Positions 1 through 9,981 of a DNA stretch of 64,000 nucleotides are shown here, one piece after another (the stretch's first letter is position 1; the number at the start of each line of letters is the position of its first letter). The notes under the pieces are model-generated. The model made no database searches and had not been told where the DNA came from. It saw only the letters and a list, made by a program, of their open reading frames with translations. The position numbers and the translations under genes were made by a program. Where the stretch lies: positions 57,348 through 121,347 of the forward strand of contig PHBK01000007.1 of NCBI GenBank assembly GCA_002840565.1, read 5' to 3'. The stretch comes from Deltaproteobacteria bacterium HGW-Deltaproteobacteria-12. GTDB lineage: Bacteria > Desulfobacterota > Syntrophia > Syntrophales > Smithellaceae.

Positions 1-795
1 ACCGGTTACGGCACAAACTGTGAGATGGAAATGGCGCATGCCTGCAAACTGGCCGGCGCTGATGTCATCGATATTGTCCACTTAAGTGAAATTCTTTACG
101 GGGAAAAGCGCCTGGCTGATTATTCCTTTTTAAATTTGCCCGGAGGGTTTCTTGACGGCGATGATTTAGGCTCGGCGAAAGCAGGCGCCAACCGTTTTCT
201 GCACGCGAAGATTGCCGGCCATAAGGACATACTGTTTGCCGATTTAATAGATTTCATCAATGCCGGGAAATTAATTCTGGGTGTCTGCAACGGTTTTCAG
301 CTGATGGTCAAGCTGGGATTGTTACCGGCGCTCGAGGGCAGGTATACTGCACAGAGCACGACCCTTACTTTTAATGACTCCGGACGCTTTGAAGACCGCT
401 GGGTTTATTTAAAAGCCAATACGCAAAGCCCCTGTGTGTTCACTCGAAATATCGACGTGATATATCTGCCGGTGCGGCATGGAGAAGGTAAATTTGTGCC
501 GCAAAGCACAAAAATTTTAGACGAGATCGAAAAGAAAAATCTCTTTGCTTTACAATACAGCGATGTCGCCGGCGAGACCACGATGGAATATCCGGCCAAT
601 CCCAATGGTTCCGTTCAGGCCATTGCCGGAATTTGTAATGAAACAGGAAGGCTCTTCGGTTTGATGCCCCATCCCGAAGCATATCTGCACCGCACCAATC
701 ATCCCCGCTGGACACGCGAAAACATACCCGAAGAGGGACAGGGCGTCTCTATCTTCCGCAACGCCGTCGACTTCATTCGCAGCAAAGAATTCTAG
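1..795 (+). CDS. purQ: Phosphoribosylformylglycinamidine synthase, glutaminase subunit/domain (5' truncated by window edge)
   Basis: Class I glutamine amidotransferase that supplies ammonia for FGAM synthesis in purine biosynthesis. The frame is open to base 1 and begins with GYGTNCE, the N-terminal signature of the family, so the true start lies outside the window. The nucleophile elbow GVCNGFQL has its Cys at bases 286-288, and the C-terminal MPHPE holds the His/Glu of the triad. The tail around PHPEAYLHRTNHP resembles both PurQ and the amidotransferase domain of long PurL, so a fused or separate architecture cannot be decided here. It converges on hisD; 25 bases separate the two stop codons. 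Confidence 0.93.
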   Translation, partial: TGYGTNCEMEMAHACKLAGADVIDIVHLSEILYGEKRLADYSFLNLPGGFLDGDDLGSAKAGANRFLHAKIAGHKDILFADLIDFINAGKLILGVCNGFQLMVKLGLLPALEGRYTAQSTTLTFNDSGRFEDRWVYLKANTQSPCVFTRNIDVIYLPVRHGEGKFVPQSTKILDEIEKKNLFALQYSDVAGETTMEYPANPNGSVQAIAGICNETGRLFGLMPHPEAYLHRTNHPRWTRENIPEEGQGVSIFRNAVDFIRSKEF

Positions 796-820
796 ACCGC
801 TGCCGGATGGGGACTTGGAA

Positions 821-2107
821 TCACTTAAGGCGGATTTTAACCGCGTTAGCGTGAGCATCAAAGCCTTCCATCTGCGCGAAATGCGCCGTTTTGCCGCCCA
901 GTTTGCCCAGAGCCTCCGGTGAAAAATGCAGCACGCTCATCCGCTTGACAAAATCGTAAACTCCCAGCGACGATGAGAAACGCGCCGTACCTTCCGTCGG
1001 CAGAATATGATTTGTCCCGGCCATGTAATCCCCCAGAGTTTCCGGGGTATAGGAACCCAGAAAAACAGCGCCGGCATTGCGCACCTTTTCCAAAACGCCG
1101 GCCGGATTTTCCACCATGAGTTCCAAATGTTCCGGGGCAAAAAGGTTGGACAGTTCTACCGCTTCGTCAATATCGGCGGTAATGACAATCGCGCCATAGC
1201 GGGCTGATGATTTTTCCAGGATCGCGGTGCGCGACAGAGCTTTCCTTTGCCTTTCAATCTCCCGCGAAACTTTCCCCGCCAGATTTTCATCCGGGGTAAA
1301 AAGAACGGCGGCGGCCATTTCATCATGTTCCAGCTGCGCCAGCAGATCAGCGGCGGCAAAGGAAGCATTGGCCTTTTTATCGGCAATAACGACAATTTCA
1401 CTGGGTCCGGCAATCATATCGATGGCCACCTGGCCGAAGACCAGTTTCTTGGCCGCGGCAACATAGGCGTTGCCGGGCCCCACGATTTTATCCACGCGGG
1501 GAATTGTCTGTGTGCCGTAAGCCATAGCCGCGATCGCCTGCGCGCCGCCTATCTTGAAAATGCGGGTTACACCGCTGATTTCCGCGGCGGCGGCAATCAA
1601 CGGATGAAGGTTGCCTTCTTTGGCCGGGGTGACCAGAATAATTTCGCTGACACCGGCGATTTTTGCCGGAATGGCGGCCATCAGCAGCGTTGAAGGATAA
1701 ACCGCCTTGCCTCCGGGGGCATAAATGCCTGCGCGCTGCAGCGGTAAAATCCGCTGGCCTATTTGCACACCTTCTTCATCATCCACAGACCAGCTGGGGA
1801 CGAGCTGGTTTTGATGATACTTGGCAATGCGCTCGGCGGCAAGCTTGATCACGGCCATATCGTCCGGACGCACGCGCGCCAGTGCGGCCTTCCTTTCCTC
1901 GGCGGATGCTTCTGCGTTGGAAGAGTTCAATTCATACCGGTCGAACTTTGCCGTATAATCGAATAAGGCTGCATCGCCCCTCACGGCCACATCCTGCACT
2001 ATTTCCGCCACGGCAGCCAGTAATTCGGGAGTAAAGGCGCCTCCCCGCCGGCGCAGTTTGCGGAAAAAATCCCCAAATTCAGCAGCATCGGATTTAATAA
2101 TCCTCAT
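821..2107 (-). CDS. hisD: Histidinol dehydrogenase
   Basis: Catalyses the last two steps of histidine synthesis, oxidising L-histidinol to L-histidine with two NAD+. It is 428 aa, the normal length. By family knowledge the zinc ligands correspond to Gln258 and His261 (LAQLEHDEM), Asp360 (LGDYMAGTNH) and His419 (FDAHANAV). The catalytic Glu325-His326 pair sits in APEHLEL. The start is one base from the murA stop, so the two are probably co-transcribed and translationally coupled. No other his gene is in the window. Confidence 0.96.
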   Translation of the reverse strand: MRIIKSDAAEFGDFFRKLRRRGGAFTPELLAAVAEIVQDVAVRGDAALFDYTAKFDRYELNSSNAEASAEERKAALARVRPDDMAVIKLAAERIAKYHQNQLVPSWSVDDEEGVQIGQRILPLQRAGIYAPGGKAVYPSTLLMAAIPAKIAGVSEIILVTPAKEGNLHPLIAAAAEISGVTRIFKIGGAQAIAAMAYGTQTIPRVDKIVGPGNAYVAAAKKLVFGQVAIDMIAGPSEIVVIADKKANASFAAADLLAQLEHDEMAAAVLFTPDENLAGKVSREIERQRKALSRTAILEKSSARYGAIVITADIDEAVELSNLFAPEHLELMVENPAGVLEKVRNAGAVFLGSYTPETLGDYMAGTNHILPTEGTARFSSSLGVYDFVKRMSVLHFSPEALGKLGGKTAHFAQMEGFDAHANAVKIRLK

Positions 2108-2108
2108 G

Positions 2109-3356
2109 TCATTTCACCCTCTTGATATCCGCCCCCAGCGCGGAAAATTTCTGCTCTATTCCCTGATAGCCGCGATCAATGTGATATACCCGGGAAATTT
2201 CCGTTGTTCCCTTTGCCACCAATGCCGCCAGCAGCAGCGAGGCGGATGCCCGCAAATCGGTGGCCATCGTCTGAGCGCCGTGCAATTCGGGCACACCCCG
2301 GACAATAGCGCTGCTGCCTTGAATAACAATGTCCGCGCCCATGCGCATCAGTTCGCTGACATGCATGAAGCGGTTTTCAAAAACGGTTTCGTTAATCACA
2401 CTCAGGCCGCTGCCGATAGACATATAGGCCATCATCTGAGCCTGCAGGTCGGTTGCAAAACCGGGATAGGGTAGTGTCTTCAGATCAATGCTGTTTATCT
2501 TGGGACCCCCGGATGCTTTCAATCCGCCGGCGATGGGTGTAATTTTCATTCCGCTGTCGCGCAGTTTATTTATGAGCGCTTCCAAATGAAGGGGATTGCA
2601 GCCCAGGATGTTGATCTCGCCGCGGGTCATACCGGCGGCAATCATGAAAGTACCGGCTTCAATGCGATCGGGAATAATTGAAGCTTCCACAGGCTTAAGC
2701 GAGGTCACACCGTCGATGGTAATGACATCAGTTCCGGCGCCGCTTATTTTCGCCCCCATCCCTTTTAACACGTCGGCCAGATTAACAACCTCCGGTTCAC
2801 AGGCGGCATTGCTCAGTTGAGTTGTTCCTTCCGCCAGAACGGCGGCCATCATAATATTTTCCGTTCCGGTGACCGTAGGAATGTCAAAATAAATATGAGC
2901 GCCTTTTAATTTTTTGGCCCGTGCTTCGATATAACCGTTATTTAATGCCACCTGAGCCCCTAGTTCCTGCAGAGCTTTAATATGCAGATTCACCGGCCTT
3001 GCCCCGATGGCGCAGCCGCCCGGCAGCGATACCCGGGCCACCCCCAGGCGGGCAACCAGCGGCCCCAAAACCAGCACGGAAGCCCGCATGGTCCTTACCA
3101 GGTCATAGGGAGCTTCGGAGTTGGTAATTCTTGCGGCATTAATCCGGACAGTTTCCGCGCCTTCAATTTCCACACCCAGATTTCTCAACAGCTTCTTAAT
3201 GGTTTTGATATCCACAAGGTCCGGTATGTTATGGAAGGTGCTTGTTCCGGGGGCGAGCAAGGCGGACGCTAAAACGGGCAATGCGGCATTTTTCGCCCCG
3301 CTGATATGAACATCGCCCTGCAGGGGCTTGCCACCCGCAATAATAAATTTATCCAC
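2109..3356 (-). CDS. murA: UDP-N-acetylglucosamine 1-carboxyvinyltransferase
   Basis: First committed step of peptidoglycan synthesis: transfers enolpyruvate from PEP to UDP-GlcNAc in the cytoplasm. It is 415 aa with Lys22-Asn23 in GAKNAAL and the catalytic, fosfomycin-reactive Cys115 in [11 protein letters not shown]. Cys rather than Asp at this position predicts fosfomycin sensitivity at the target level. It overlaps prmC by 8 bases upstream and abuts hisD downstream, in the order prfA-prmC-murA-hisD on the minus strand. Confidence 0.97.
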   Translation of the reverse strand: MDKFIIAGGKPLQGDVHISGAKNAALPVLASALLAPGTSTFHNIPDLVDIKTIKKLLRNLGVEIEGAETVRINAARITNSEAPYDLVRTMRASVLVLGPLVARLGVARVSLPGGCAIGARPVNLHIKALQELGAQVALNNGYIEARAKKLKGAHIYFDIPTVTGTENIMMAAVLAEGTTQLSNAACEPEVVNLADVLKGMGAKISGAGTDVITIDGVTSLKPVEASIIPDRIEAGTFMIAAGMTRGEINILGCNPLHLEALINKLRDSGMKITPIAGGLKASGGPKINSIDLKTLPYPGFATDLQAQMMAYMSIGSGLSVINETVFENRFMHVSELMRMGADIVIQGSSAIVRGVPELHGAQTMATDLRASASLLLAALVAKGTTEISRVYHIDRGYQGIEQKFSALGADIKRVK

Positions 3357-4206
3357 TAATTTCTCTCCTTGCTTTGACTACACGCGGCAATCCGGCATAA
3401 TCATTGCTGATGCTTATATTCCGATATTTCCCGGAAGTTTGAAAAATATTGAATATTTTTGCTCCCTGAGTCGCTCCTATTTCCACCAGCAGCCAACCGC
3501 CGCTTTTCAAATGTCCGGGAGCCTGAGCAATGATTTGCCGATAGAAATCCAAACCATCGTCTCCGGCCAACAGCGCTTCCAGCGGCTCATAATCTTTTAC
3601 ACCAACCGGTAATTTGCCGTACTCCGCCTCCGCTATATAAGGGGGATTGGCAACGATTATATCAAAAAAATCGTCAACAGGCTCCAATAAATTGCCCTGC
3701 AGGAATTCTATTCGAAAATCCAGGTGCAGATTTTGCGCGTTTTTGGCCGCTATGGCGAGAGCTTTGCTGGAAATATCCGTCGCCGTCAAACGGGCGAAGG
3801 GCATTTCGTAAGCCAGGGCCAGGGCTATTGCCCCGCTGCCGGTGCCGATGTCTAAAATGGAAATTTCCGCCGCTGTTTCCCGGCAGAGAGAGAGCGCCTC
3901 TTCCACCAGCAATTCCGTTTCCGGACGCGGAATAAGCACATCCGGAGAAACTTCCAGAGTAAAAGACCAGAATTCTTTATGACCGGTGATATAGGCTACC
4001 GGTTCCCCTGCGAGCCGGCGGTCGACCAGCTTTTGAAACGAAGCCAGCATCTCTTCATCGACCGGCAAGGAAGGGTTTTTAAAAAAATCCAGCCGCTCGC
4101 AGCCCAGGCAATGAGAAAGCAATATTTCCGCGTCCAGCCGCGACGAAGGTATCCCCGCTAACGTAAAATTCCGGGCAGTTTCATTAAGAATATCGCGAAT
4201 CAGCAT
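3349..4206 (-). CDS. prmC: Peptide chain release factor N5-glutamine methyltransferase
   Basis: SAM-dependent methyltransferase that methylates the Gln of the GGQ motif in release factors. It is 285 aa: a helical N-terminal domain, the SAM-binding motif [13 protein letters not shown] near residues 118-130, and the Gln-binding NPPY at 187-190. It lies directly downstream of its substrate gene prfA (about 40-base gap), the usual neighbourhood. Its 3' end overlaps the murA start. Confidence 0.95.
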   Translation of the reverse strand: MLIRDILNETARNFTLAGIPSSRLDAEILLSHCLGCERLDFFKNPSLPVDEEMLASFQKLVDRRLAGEPVAYITGHKEFWSFTLEVSPDVLIPRPETELLVEEALSLCRETAAEISILDIGTGSGAIALALAYEMPFARLTATDISSKALAIAAKNAQNLHLDFRIEFLQGNLLEPVDDFFDIIVANPPYIAEAEYGKLPVGVKDYEPLEALLAGDDGLDFYRQIIAQAPGHLKSGGWLLVEIGATQGAKIFNIFQTSGKYRNISISNDYAGLPRVVKARREISG

Positions 4207-4245
4207 GCTCTGAATCCATTTCAGCTTCAGCCATTGTTATTGATT

Positions 4246-5322
4246 TTATTTATTTTTGTTCAGCAATTGCGCCTGATAATGTGTCGCCAGACCGTCGATC
4301 ATGGCGCCAATATTGCCGTTGAGAAAACTGTCCAGGTCATAACGGGTCATACCGATACGATGGTCGGTAATGCGCCCCTGCGGGAAATTATAAGTACGGA
4401 TGCGCTCCGAACGGTCGCCGGAGCCGACCTGATTTTTACGGGCTGCGGAAATTTCGGCGTTTTGTTTTTGTACCATGGCATCCAACAGGCGCGCGCGCAG
4501 AACTTTCATAGCCTTGGCTTTATTCTTCAACTGGGACTTTTCATCCTGGCAGGTGACAACCAGCCCTGTCGGCAAATGGGTAATGCGGACGGCGGAATCG
4601 GTAGTGTTCACACTCTGGCCGCCGTGACCGGTAGATCGATAAACATCAATCCGCAATTCGTTGGGATCAATATTGAGCTCTACTTCTTCCGCTTCCGGCA
4701 TAATAGCCACTGTTACCGCGGAGGTATGAATCCTTCCCTGCGCTTCCGTAACGGGTACCCGCTGCACCCGATGAGTTCCGCTTTCATACTTCAACCGGCT
4801 GTAGGCACCATTGCCTTCGATCTGGGCAATAATTTCCTTGAAACCGCCCATGCCGCCGGCCGGAGAGCTGCTGACTATTTCCACCCGCCAACCCTGATTT
4901 TCCGCATAACGAGCATACATCCGAAATAAATCGCCGACGAAAAGACCGGCTTCATCACCGCCGGTGCCCGCCCGAACTTCCAGAAAAACGTTTTTATCGT
5001 CGTTGGGATCTTTCGGCAGCAGCATGATTTTCAGTTTCTCTTCCCAGTCAGCTTTTTCCTGCTGCAATTGAGGCATTTCCTCTTTGACCAGGTCTCTTAA
5101 TTCCGCATCGTTTTCCTGCAGAAATCCCTGGTATTCTTCCAGACGCGTTCGAACCTGTTCATATTGACGGATGGCATCCACCAATACGGTTAAATCGGAA
5201 TGCTCTTTGGCATATTTCTGGTAAAGGTTGGGTTTGGAAACAATTTGCTGATCGCTGAGCAGGCCTTCCAGTTCCCGATAACGAAGTTCAATATCACGAA
5301 GTTTATCTAATATAATATCCAT
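4246..5322 (-). CDS. prfA: Peptide chain release factor 1
   Basis: Terminates translation at UAA and UAG. It is 358 aa with the peptidyl-hydrolysis GGQ at residues 234-236. The tripeptide anticodon loop reads PVT at 190-192 ([14 protein letters not shown]), the RF1 PxT type rather than the RF2 SPF type. The long N-terminal helical region is normal. RF2 is not in the window. Since this organism appears to read one UGA as selenocysteine (see 28532-28879), RF1's lack of UGA recognition is compatible with that. Confidence 0.97.
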   Translation of the reverse strand: MDIILDKLRDIELRYRELEGLLSDQQIVSKPNLYQKYAKEHSDLTVLVDAIRQYEQVRTRLEEYQGFLQENDAELRDLVKEEMPQLQQEKADWEEKLKIMLLPKDPNDDKNVFLEVRAGTGGDEAGLFVGDLFRMYARYAENQGWRVEIVSSSPAGGMGGFKEIIAQIEGNGAYSRLKYESGTHRVQRVPVTEAQGRIHTSAVTVAIMPEAEEVELNIDPNELRIDVYRSTGHGGQSVNTTDSAVRITHLPTGLVVTCQDEKSQLKNKAKAMKVLRARLLDAMVQKQNAEISAARKNQVGSGDRSERIRTYNFPQGRITDHRIGMTRYDLDSFLNGNIGAMIDGLATHYQAQLLNKNK

Positions 5323-5373
5323 ACCGGTTCTTTAAGCTAATTGAGGGGGTTGATGTTGTTTAATAAAGACGCA

Positions 5374-5412
5374 TTTGCAGGCACGCCGCCCTGTTGGAGG
5401 CGTACCTACAAA
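5374..5412. repeat. Imperfect inverted repeat between prfA and rpmE
   Basis: Arms TTTGCAGGCACGCC (5374-5387) and GGCGTACCTACAAA (5399-5412) pair at 12 of 14 positions around an 11-base loop. It lies in the rpmE-prfA gap. No T-run follows on the minus strand, so it may be a processing or stabilising hairpin or a dispersed repeat rather than a terminator. Confidence 0.5.
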
Positions 5413-5485
5413 AAATGTGAGTGATGAGAAATGTTCATCAGCATAAGGAGAGAATCCGGTATTTAAGCTCCCGTAAAGAAAGAAA

Positions 5486-5734
5486 TTACAAAGTTGTTTT
5501 TTTGGCTGTTTTTTTTGCCGTCTGAGGTTTTGCTTCTTTGACTTCGTATTTCTTCTTGAATCTTTCCACTCGTCCGGCAGTATCCATGATTTTCTGCTTG
5601 CCGGTCATAAAGGGATGACAATTAGAACAAATTTCAACCCGGATATCCTTCTTGGTTGAACGGGTTTCAATTACATTGCCACAAACGCAGGTTATAGTTG
5701 TTTCCTTATATTCCGGATGAATGCCTTCTTTCAT
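5486..5734 (-). CDS. rpmE: 50S ribosomal protein L31, zinc-binding type
   Basis: Large-subunit ribosomal protein of 82 aa, starting [11 protein letters not shown]. Cysteines in TCVCGN and CSNCHP form the zinc-binding (C+) set typical of the primary RpmE form, as opposed to the zinc-free YkgM form made under zinc limitation. The C-terminus carries a Lys/Thr-rich extension (AKKTAKKTT). It lies between rho (upstream) and prfA (downstream), a common order in this group. Confidence 0.96.
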   Translation of the reverse strand: MKEGIHPEYKETTITCVCGNVIETRSTKKDIRVEICSNCHPFMTGKQKIMDTAGRVERFKKKYEVKEAKPQTAKKTAKKTTL

Positions 5735-5849
5735 ATCTCTTTACTTCTCCTCCTTAACCTTAATAACAATGTCAAGTATCCATTTAATTTTAAAGCAGTT
5801 GGGCTGCCTTATAATATAAGCAATAAAAATTCAAGAGATTTAAACGCCT

Positions 5850-7097
5850 CTATGAATTCATCGAATCCAAAAAGTCCTGGTTCGTTTCCGTTTTTTTGAT
5901 CTTGCTGATAATGAACTCCATGGCATCTACGGGATTCATTTCCTGGAGAAGCCGGCGTAATATCCAGATACGGTTGAGATTATTCTTGGCAATCAGCAAT
6001 TCTTCTTTTCTGGTGCCGGAACGAATCAAATCAAAGGCCGGGAAAACGCGGCGATCGGCAATGCGGCGGTCCAGATGCAGTTCCATATTGCCGGTTCCTT
6101 TGAATTCTTCAAAGATTACTTCGTCCATCCTGCTGCCGGTATCGATCAGCGCCGTGGAAATAATGGTCAGGCTGCCGCCGTTTTCGATGTTGCGGGCGGC
6201 GCCGAAGAAACGTTTGGGCTTATGCAGCGCATTGGAATCCACGCCGCCGGAAAGAACTTTACCGCTGGGCGGAACGACCGTATTGTAAGCTCGCGCCAAA
6301 CGGGTGATGCTGTCGAGCAAAATAACCACGTCTTTTTTGTGTTCGACCAGGCGCTTGGCCTTTTCAATAACCATTTCAGCCACCTGGACGTGACGGGAGG
6401 CCGGTTCATCAAACGTGGACGAAATAACTTCACCGGCAACACTGCGCTGCATATCGGTAACTTCTTCCGGACGTTCATCAATCAAAAGCACCATCAGCAC
6501 CACTTCCTTGTGGTTGGCCGTTATGCTGTGAGCAATGTCCTGCAGGAGCACTGTTTTACCGGCGCGGGGCGGGGAAACGATCAATCCGCGCTGTCCCTTG
6601 CCGATCGGCGTAAATAAATCCATAACCCGTGTGGAGAAATTTTCGGGATCAAATTCCAGATTCAATTTTTCCTGCGGATAAAGAGGGGTTAAGTTGTCAA
6701 AAAGAATTTTATCACGGGCAGCTTCGGGACTTTCGAAATTTACGGTATCAACTTTCAGGAGGGCAAAATATTTTTCCCCTTCTTTGGGGGGCCGTACCTC
6801 GCCGGAGATGGTATCGCCGGTTTTTAAATTGAACCGTCGAATCTGGGAGGGCGAAATGTAGATATCGTCCGGGCTGGGCAGATAATTATAGTCCACAGCG
6901 CGTAAAAAGCCGAATCCGTCCGGCAGGATTTCCAGTACGCCCGAACCGGAAATGACGCCGTTTTTTTCCGCCTGGGCCTGCAGAATCGCAAAGATTAAAT
7001 CCTGGCGACGCATGCTGCTGGCACCGGGTACAGTTAAATCCTTGGCCAAATTGTTGAGCTCGCTGATCGGCAACCTTTTAATGTCTTCGATATGCAT
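5850..7097 (-). CDS. rho: Transcription termination factor Rho
   Basis: RNA-dependent hexameric ATPase that terminates untranslated transcripts. It is 415 aa: N-terminal helical domain, cold-shock-like RNA-binding domain with GFGFLR at 61-66, P-loop PPRAGKT at 176-182, Walker B VVILLDS near 258, and the Q/R-loop regions of the RecA fold. There is no long insertion, unlike high-GC Actinobacteria. The start is preceded by AGGAAAT on the minus strand. It heads the minus-strand run rho-rpmE-prfA-prmC-murA-hisD. Confidence 0.97.
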   Translation of the reverse strand: MHIEDIKRLPISELNNLAKDLTVPGASSMRRQDLIFAILQAQAEKNGVISGSGVLEILPDGFGFLRAVDYNYLPSPDDIYISPSQIRRFNLKTGDTISGEVRPPKEGEKYFALLKVDTVNFESPEAARDKILFDNLTPLYPQEKLNLEFDPENFSTRVMDLFTPIGKGQRGLIVSPPRAGKTVLLQDIAHSITANHKEVVLMVLLIDERPEEVTDMQRSVAGEVISSTFDEPASRHVQVAEMVIEKAKRLVEHKKDVVILLDSITRLARAYNTVVPPSGKVLSGGVDSNALHKPKRFFGAARNIENGGSLTIISTALIDTGSRMDEVIFEEFKGTGNMELHLDRRIADRRVFPAFDLIRSGTRKEELLIAKNNLNRIWILRRLLQEMNPVDAMEFIISKIKKTETNQDFLDSMNS

Positions 7098-7494
7098 AAA
7101 TATTTCCTTGCTTAGATTAAAATCAGATAACTGGGGATGTTATTCTGAGTATGATAGACAGTCATTGTTTTGCTGCATTATTATTCAAAAGATGCACTTG
7201 GATACACGAAGTCACGATTTTTAGCAGTCGCTGGATTATAATATCGGCTTGTTTGTTAGAATACTTGAAACGCTCCAAAGGGCAGAGCCAAAAAAGGCCT
7301 CTTCATGAATTGCCTAGCAGCTTATTACATCCCGGGATATCTGTCAATATATTTTATGCAAATTACCATAAATATCTATTTTAATGCGTATATTGCTGTT
7401 GCGGCCAACTTTCTTCTTGATTCCTGAGACAGAATAAACTAAATGATTTTAAATAATTAATTTGTTTCCCTGGAGGAAAGGTACTGTAATTCAT
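7098..7494. other. Divergent intergenic region between rho and the helicase gene
   Basis: A 397-base AT-rich gap between divergent genes that must hold both promoters and the rho leader. I see no convincing consensus promoter, tRNA or conserved RNA. The ggagg at 7472-7476 lies 18 bases before the helicase ATG, longer than usual. Confidence 0.5.
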
Positions 7495-8964
7495 ATGGAA
7501 GAAAATAAAAAGAGTGAAGAAAATAATATTGAACCCGCCGACGCCCTGGCGGAAATTTCTCTGGCGGATCTGCCGCCGGCACTGCGCACCGCCTGCGAAA
7601 ACGCCGGATGGGAAAGTCTGGTGCCGGTGCAGGCCAAATCCATTCCTTACCTTTTGGCCGGCCGTGACATGATGGTTCAATCGCGCACCGGCAGCGGCAA
7701 GACAGGCGCCTACATTCTGCCGATCATGCAGAAAATTGATCTGCACCAAAATGTCGCCCAGGCCCTGGTGCTGGTCCCTACGCGGGAACTGGCGCTGCAG
7801 GTTTCCCGGGAGGCCCAGATGCTGGTGGCCGGATCGGAATTGCGCGTTGCCGTTGTTTATGGAGGAGTCGGTTACGCCGCCCAGCTGGAAGCCTTCCGTG
7901 CCGGAGCTCAACTGGTTGTTGGTACGCCCGGCCGCATACTGGACCATCTTTTAAAAGACGCTTTATCGCTGGACCATCTGAAGATATTGATCTTTGATGA
8001 GGCCGACCGCATGTTGTCGATGGGTTTTTACCCCGATATGGTAAAAATCCGCAAATATGTGCCGTCGCAAGGCATCATCAGCAGCATGTTTTCCGCAACT
8101 TTTCCTCCCCAGGTAATCCGCCTGTCGTCGCAGTTTCTCCGGAAACCGGAATTACTCAGTCTGAGCGGCAATCAGGTGCACATTGCTGAAATTGAACATG
8201 CCTATTACGTCGTTCCCGGTATGCGCAAAGAAAGATCGCTGGTCCGCATTCTGGAAATCGAAAATCCTTCATCGGCCATAATTTTTTGCAATACGAAAGA
8301 CACCGTGCATTATCTGTCCGTTGTCCTGAAGCGTTTCGGGTATGATGCCGATGAGCTGAGTTCGGATCTGGCGCAGAGTGCCAGGGAAAAAGTTATGGCG
8401 CGGGTAAAACGCGGCGCTCTGCGCTTTCTGGTCGCCACCGATGTCGCCGCCCGCGGCATCGATATTCCCGATTTGTCTCATGTTATTCAGTATGAACCAC
8501 CGGAAGATCCGGAAGCATATATTCATCGCGCCGGCCGGACCGGGCGGATGGGTTCCAGCGGGGTGGCTATTTCCCTGGTTGCGGAAATGGAAAAATTCAA
8601 ATTGCATAACATCGCCCGCTTTTATAACATAACCATGGAAGAGCGCCCGCTCCCCGATGATGAAGAAATAGAAAGAGTCGTGGCGGAAAGAATTACGGCG
8701 CTGCTGGAAGCGCGCCTGCGCTCCCGGGATAACCTGGAAGTCGAACGCATGCAGCGCTTTGTGCCCCTGGCGAGGAACCTGGCCCAGGCCGAAGAGGAAC
8801 TGGCACTGATCACCATGCTGCTGGACGATTATTACCAGCAGACACTGCATGCGCCGCCGGTGCAACTGGCGCCTGTCGCCGAGCAGCAACCCGAGCAAAA
8901 GCCTAAACCGCCAAGGAAACGGCCGCGGCCGGGCCCGGGTCATAAAAAAGAAAGGAAATACTAA
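7495..8964 (+). CDS. DEAD-box ATP-dependent RNA helicase
   Basis: RNA-remodelling helicase of 489 aa. In order: Walker A RTGSGKT (64-70), PTREL (95-99), GTPGR (143-147), DEAD (168-171), SAT (200-202), then in domain 2 ATDVAARGIDIP and HRAGRTGRMG. The C-terminal extension after about residue 400 ends in a Pro/Arg/Lys-rich tail typical of RNA binding. An upstream in-frame TTG at 7462 is possible, but the residues before the ATG look unlike the family and overlap the Shine-Dalgarno. It is similar in layout to RhlE/DeaD types; the subtype was not decided. Confidence 0.94.
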   Translation: MEENKKSEENNIEPADALAEISLADLPPALRTACENAGWESLVPVQAKSIPYLLAGRDMMVQSRTGSGKTGAYILPIMQKIDLHQNVAQALVLVPTRELALQVSREAQMLVAGSELRVAVVYGGVGYAAQLEAFRAGAQLVVGTPGRILDHLLKDALSLDHLKILIFDEADRMLSMGFYPDMVKIRKYVPSQGIISSMFSATFPPQVIRLSSQFLRKPELLSLSGNQVHIAEIEHAYYVVPGMRKERSLVRILEIENPSSAIIFCNTKDTVHYLSVVLKRFGYDADELSSDLAQSAREKVMARVKRGALRFLVATDVAARGIDIPDLSHVIQYEPPEDPEAYIHRAGRTGRMGSSGVAISLVAEMEKFKLHNIARFYNITMEERPLPDDEEIERVVAERITALLEARLRSRDNLEVERMQRFVPLARNLAQAEEELALITMLLDDYYQQTLHAPPVQLAPVAEQQPEQKPKPPRKRPRPGPGHKKERKY

Positions 8965-8970
8965 GAATCA

Positions 8971-9867
8971 ATGTCGGCTAATGTTTATCGTTTGCTGAAA
9001 ATTATCGGCGCCTTTGCTTTACTGACGATGATTTTTTCCTGTGCAACTGCGCCTAAGGAACTTCCGGCGCCGCCGAAACCGGCGAAAATCGCCGTTGTTT
9101 TAGGCGCGGGGGCATCCAAAGGGTTTGCGCATGTGGGAGTTTTAAAAATACTGGAATTGAATAAAATACCCATCCATATGGTTGTCGGAACCAGTGTCGG
9201 CTCTTTTGTCGGCAGTTTGTATGCCTTTGGATACAATCCTTATGAACTGCAAACAATAGCTTTTGCCCTGCAGAAAGATGACGTTGCCGACTATACCATC
9301 CCGGATAACGGATTTATAAAAGGAGAAAAACTCGAAAATTTCATCAATAATAAGGTAAAATACACAACGATCGATAAATTCAAGATTCCTTTTTACGCAG
9401 TGACGACTAATATTCAAACCGGCGAAGAAATGGTTTTCGGCCGTGGTAATACCGGCAAAGCCGTGCGGGCGAGTTGCTCGATCCCGGGAATATTCCAACC
9501 ACCTGTAATCAACGATAAAATGTATGTTGATGGAGGAGTTGTGAGCCCCCTGGCGATAGATGTTGCCCGCCGGTATGGCGCTGATGTTGTCATTGCCGTT
9601 GATGTTTCATCGAGTCTGGCATCTTCCGCGCCTTCCGGCACCATTGAAACGATCATGCAGGCCATTGATATTATGTATGGCAAAATGGCCGCCATTCAGA
9701 TTAAAAATGCCGATGTCGTTATCAAACCGAAGATCGGCTACATCGGCTCCAGTGATTTCTCCAAAAGACATGAAGCCATAATGGAGGGCGAAAAAGCCGC
9801 CAACGCGGCCCTGCCGGCAATCAATTCCATTCTCTCCAAGCTGCGCCAGGAAGGGCGCCTGCCGTAG
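8971..9867 (+). CDS. Patatin-like phospholipase, lipoprotein (RssA-like)
   Basis: Probable serine lipid acylhydrolase. A lipobox with Cys24 (MIFSC) follows a hydrophobic stretch, so the protein should be membrane-anchored. The patatin fold shows the Gly-rich oxyanion loop GAGASKGFAHVG (45-56), the nucleophile Ser75 in GTSVG, and the Asp187 dyad partner in YVDGGV. It is 298 aa, typical of RssA-like proteins. It starts 6 bases after the helicase stop, so it is probably in the same transcript. The substrate is unknown. Confidence 0.9.
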   Translation: MSANVYRLLKIIGAFALLTMIFSCATAPKELPAPPKPAKIAVVLGAGASKGFAHVGVLKILELNKIPIHMVVGTSVGSFVGSLYAFGYNPYELQTIAFALQKDDVADYTIPDNGFIKGEKLENFINNKVKYTTIDKFKIPFYAVTTNIQTGEEMVFGRGNTGKAVRASCSIPGIFQPPVINDKMYVDGGVVSPLAIDVARRYGADVVIAVDVSSSLASSAPSGTIETIMQAIDIMYGKMAAIQIKNADVVIKPKIGYIGSSDFSKRHEAIMEGEKAANAALPAINSILSKLRQEGRLP

Positions 9868-9981
9868 GCAAAGATTACGGGGTGCGGAGAGATTAAAGCA
9901 ATATGAGAAGCGTATAATACGGGAAAGATCCCTCTGCTGGAATAACTTTAGGATTTTTACTTCCACCTCTTGAGGAGGCAC

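Noticed and set aside
4234..4929. 231-codon plus frame over prfA
   Set aside because: Shadow of a highly conserved housekeeping gene.
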